Shown: in pieces, positions 7,447 through 9,517 of the stretch | Numbering within the stretch: the stretch's first letter is position 1 | Layout: every line of letters starts with the position of its first letter | NCBI GenBank assembly: GCA_023433185.1 | Contig: JAEZEN010000225.1 | Location: 1-9,517 of the forward strand | Length of the DNA: 9,517 nucleotides | Direction of reading: 5' to 3' | From: Pseudomonadota bacterium | GTDB taxonomy: Bacteria > Pseudomonadota > Alphaproteobacteria > Rhizobiales > Kaistiaceae | Notes under the pieces: model-generated | What the model was told of the DNA's origin: nothing | Database searches by the model: none | What the model saw: the letters and a program-made list of their open reading frames with translations, nothing else | Made by a program: the position numbers and the translations under genes

Positions 7447-7956
7447 ATGAAGGCGAAACGGGCAGTCGAGGCGGTGCCGATGCCGACGGCGGCTTCGGAC
7501 ATCAAGCCCCTCTACCTCGAGGCGCTTACCCTCGTCGAAAGGCTGCACCGGCGGCTGCTCGACGTGATCAAGGACGAATTCGACCGTTCCGAACGTTCCG
7601 ACGTCAATGCCGTGCAGGCGCTCCTGCTCTTCAACATCGGGGACTCGGAACTGACGCCGGGTGAACTGCGGACCCGCGGCTACTACCTCGGCTCCAACGT
7701 TTCCTACAACCTCAAGAAGCTGCTCGAGACCGGCTACATCCACCACCAGCGCTCGCGCCTCGACCGCCGCTCGGTTCGGATCAGCCTCACGGAGAAGGGG
7801 CATGAGGTCGCAAGGATCGTCGACGCCCTCTATGACGGTCACGTTCTCGCGATCGACAAGGCCGGTACGATCACCCCGAGCGAGTTCCGGGAACTGAACC
7901 GTTCGCTGCAATGGCTCGAGCGCTTCTGGTCGGATCAGATCGTCTATCGGCCCTGA
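7447..7956 (+). CDS. ldtR: LdtR-type MarR family transcriptional regulator, copy 2 (next to ldtP)
   Basis: This 169-residue winged-helix regulator is a paralogue of copy 1 at 5725-6237. The segments at 20-47 and 50-65 and the recognition helix region GELRTRGYYLGSNVSYNLKK (72-91) are identical or almost identical between copies. The wing differs only conservatively (Met/Leu, Val/Ile and Ser/Thr). The N-terminal arm (2-19) and the C-terminal helix entry (about 126-147) have diverged. The two probably recognise similar DNA but may differ in ligand or partner, which is inference. The start is ATG at 7447, with AAGGGGAG 4 bases upstream. It precedes ldtP by 253 bases on the same strand, the gene order known for ldtR/ldtP in rhizobia, so by position this is the better candidate for the canonical LdtR. 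Confidence 0.87.
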   Translation: MKAKRAVEAVPMPTAASDIKPLYLEALTLVERLHRRLLDVIKDEFDRSERSDVNAVQALLLFNIGDSELTPGELRTRGYYLGSNVSYNLKKLLETGYIHHQRSRLDRRSVRISLTEKGHEVARIVDALYDGHVLAIDKAGTITPSEFRELNRSLQWLERFWSDQIVYRP

Positions 7957-7960
7957 ACCC

Positions 7961-8010
7961 GGCGCCGCCGCGGGGCCCCCGGGGGGGCGTCCCGCCGTGG
8001 CGCGGGCGCC
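7961..8010 (+). terminator. GC-only imperfect hairpin after ldtR copy 2
   Basis: Starting five bases after the stop codon, a 50-base stretch made almost only of G and C has GGCGCC at both ends and inner GC-rich arms that can pair imperfectly, including the run GGGGCCCCCGGGGGGG. No T run follows. It may end the ldtR transcript or pause it before ldtP. Fold not computed. Confidence 0.28.
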
Positions 8011-8140
8011 ACAGCGGTGCGGAGATGCCGCGGACCCGATGCCGCGAGTCACGAAAGCGCCATATTAACCGACAGAAAAGGATACGAGGGCGAGACTGGC
8101 GCAGGCTGGATTCTGCGGCGGTGTCGCGAGAGAGGGGTGG

Positions 8141-8155
8141 ACCGGACGTTCCGGT
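8141..8155. promoter_or_regulatory. Inverted repeat ACCGGA-CGT-TCCGGT upstream of ldtP
   Basis: A perfect 6-bp inverted repeat with a 3-base spacer lies 55 bases before the first possible ldtP ATG. Its size fits a dimeric regulator site such as LdtR, but its sequence does not match the AT-rich palindromes before the two ldtR genes, so a different factor, or chance, is possible. Confidence 0.3.
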
Positions 8156-8209
8156 TCATATCAGCGCCAGCCGTGATGCCTGCCGCCGACCAACAACGCT
8201 GATTGTGGG

Positions 8210-9472
8210 ATGCTTGAAAACATGAACGCTGTTAGGACCGCCATCCTGTCGTTCGTTGTGCCTGCCCTGGTCGGGGTGACCGCCGCGGCCGCTCAGGATC
8301 CCATCCAGCAGATACTGCAGCAGCGGCAGTCCGAATGGTCGGACGGATTCGATGCCGTCGCGAGCACGGCGCCGGCCATCCGTGGCGACATCCCGACGCT
8401 GTCCCGGGACATCGTGGGCGCCGTGGAACACGCCATCATGCAGTATTCCGACATCGTCGCCAGGGGCGGGTGGCCGATGGTGCCGCCCGAGCAGAGGCTC
8501 AGGGTAGGATCGCGCGGGCCGGCGGTCGCCGCGCTCCGCCAGCGCCTCATCATCTCCGGCGACCTCGACGCCCAGATGGGCGTGAACGATGCCTTCGACA
8601 CCTACGTGGACGCGGCCGTGAAGCGCTTCCAGGCCCGCCACGGCATTCCCGTCGACGGCGTGATCGGCGAGTCGACCTTCGCGGCGCTCAATGTGCCGGC
8701 GGCGGTGCGCCTCAACCAGCTTTCGACCAACCTCACCCGCCTCAAGATGCACACCGACAAGCTGGCGGACCGGTTCATCATGGTGAACATCCCGGCGGCC
8801 CAGGTCGAGGCGGTCGACCACGGCGTCGTCGAGTCGCGCCACACCGCCATCGTCGGCAAGGTCGACCGGCCGTCCCCGCTGGTGAACAGCCGCATCACCG
8901 ACATCAACTTCAATCCGTTCTGGACGGTGCCCGCGAGCATCATCCGGAAGGACCTCATCCCGCAGATGCAGAAGAATCCGAACTACGTGACGGATTACAA
9001 GATCCGCATCTACGATCCGAAGGGGAACGAGCTCAATCCCGCGAACATCGACTGGAACAGCGACGAAGCGACCCGCTACATGTTCCGGCAGGATCCGGGC
9101 GACTTCAATTCGATGGGGAACGTCAAGATCAACTTCCCCAGCCCGGACGGCGTCTACATGCACGACACGCCCGGCAAGCTGATGTTCAACAACGAATTCC
9201 GCTTCGAGTCCTCGGGCTGCGTCCGCATCCAGGGCGTCCGCGACCTCGTGAAGTGGATCCTTCGCGACACGCCCGAATGGGACTCCGCCACCATCGACCA
9301 GATGTTCGTCAACGGCCAGCGCGTCGATGCCCGGGTGGCCAAGCCGGTACAGCTCTACTGGGTCTACGTCACCGCCTGGGCCAACGTCGACGGCGTCGTC
9401 CACTTCCGGAACGACATCTACGGCCTCGACGGCCTCGACCTCTACGCCCAGCAGGTCGGCACGCAGCTCTGA
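8210..9472 (+). CDS. ldtP: L,D-transpeptidase (YkuD/YcbB type) with peptidoglycan-binding domain
   Basis: An exported cell-wall enzyme that forms or exchanges L,D (3-3) crosslinks in peptidoglycan or links proteins to it. Of 420 residues, the first 29 look like a signal peptide ending in VTAAAAQD, with cleavage probably after AAA or AAAQ. A PG_binding_1 domain spans about 96-161 (VGSRGPAVAALRQRLI through VDGVIGESTFAALN). The YkuD catalytic domain spans about 187-345, with His318 in YMHDTPGK and the catalytic cysteine Cys337 in SSGCVRI. The stretch at 219-262 (DRPSPLVNSRITDINFNPFW and on) is typical of the longer YcbB-like enzymes, as is the roughly 80-residue tail. All key residues are present. 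The start is ATG at 8210 or 8222 (residue 5); the second gives a cleaner signal peptide, and neither has a good Shine-Dalgarno. It follows ldtR copy 2, its expected regulator. Confidence 0.92.
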   Translation: MLENMNAVRTAILSFVVPALVGVTAAAAQDPIQQILQQRQSEWSDGFDAVASTAPAIRGDIPTLSRDIVGAVEHAIMQYSDIVARGGWPMVPPEQRLRVGSRGPAVAALRQRLIISGDLDAQMGVNDAFDTYVDAAVKRFQARHGIPVDGVIGESTFAALNVPAAVRLNQLSTNLTRLKMHTDKLADRFIMVNIPAAQVEAVDHGVVESRHTAIVGKVDRPSPLVNSRITDINFNPFWTVPASIIRKDLIPQMQKNPNYVTDYKIRIYDPKGNELNPANIDWNSDEATRYMFRQDPGDFNSMGNVKINFPSPDGVYMHDTPGKLMFNNEFRFESSGCVRIQGVRDLVKWILRDTPEWDSATIDQMFVNGQRVDARVAKPVQLYWVYVTAWANVDGVVHFRNDIYGLDGLDLYAQQVGTQL

Positions 9473-9492
9473 CCTGTCGGACTGACCGCAGA

Positions 9493-9515
9493 CGGCCGCG
9501 GGGGTCCCGCGGCCG
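9493..9515 (+). terminator. Hairpin after ldtP
   Basis: A perfect 10-bp GC-rich stem (CGGCCGCGGG paired with CCCGCGGCCG) with a 3-base loop starts 20 bases after the ldtP stop. This is the usual place for an intrinsic terminator; any T run would begin at the very end of the window or beyond it, so it cannot be confirmed. Confidence 0.6.
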
Positions 9516-9517
9516 GT

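Noticed and set aside
8156..9403. A 415-codon minus-strand frame opposite ldtP
   Set aside because: It is composed of repeated Val-Asp-His-Arg-type shadow sequence; ldtP on the plus strand has all catalytic motifs.

Overview
This GC-rich window (about two thirds G+C by eye) looks like the chromosome of an alphaproteobacterium of the order Hyphomicrobiales (Rhizobiales). The evidence is the gene set: hemB next to an RDD membrane protein, a DUF6163-type membrane protein, an LdtR-type MarR regulator and an LdtP-type L,D-transpeptidase. From memory of rhizobial genomes these genes are neighbours there. The genus cannot be named from the sequence.

Layout. Positions 27-5023 hold five genes on the minus strand. 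In transcription order they are an ATP-grasp-like protein, a SAM-dependent methyltransferase (these two overlap by 4 bases), hemB (porphobilinogen synthase), an RDD-family membrane protein, and an SLC13-type permease that stops early at the window edge. From about 5152 most genes lie on the plus strand: a four-helix DUF6163-like membrane protein, a first ldtR copy, a second ldtR copy and ldtP. A PAPS-type sulfotransferase gene on the minus strand sits between the two ldtR copies. It converges with the first copy and diverges from the second.

How the genes may work together. HemB is housekeeping tetrapyrrole synthesis. LdtR and LdtP form a known regulator/target pair: in Liberibacter and Sinorhizobium LdtR is a MarR-family activator of the L,D-transpeptidase ldtP and is linked to osmotic-stress tolerance and envelope integrity. 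The unusual points are (i) the ldtR duplication, with about 77% protein identity by hand alignment and a nearly unchanged DNA-binding core, (ii) the sulfotransferase between the two copies, and (iii) the methyltransferase/ATP-grasp pair between hemB and the DUF6163 gene. I read (ii) and (iii) as accessory insertions into a conserved locus, which is inference. Several clean inverted repeats lie in the ldtR and ldtP upstream regions and are candidate operators. I saw no tRNA, rRNA, CRISPR array, insertion sequence or phage gene.
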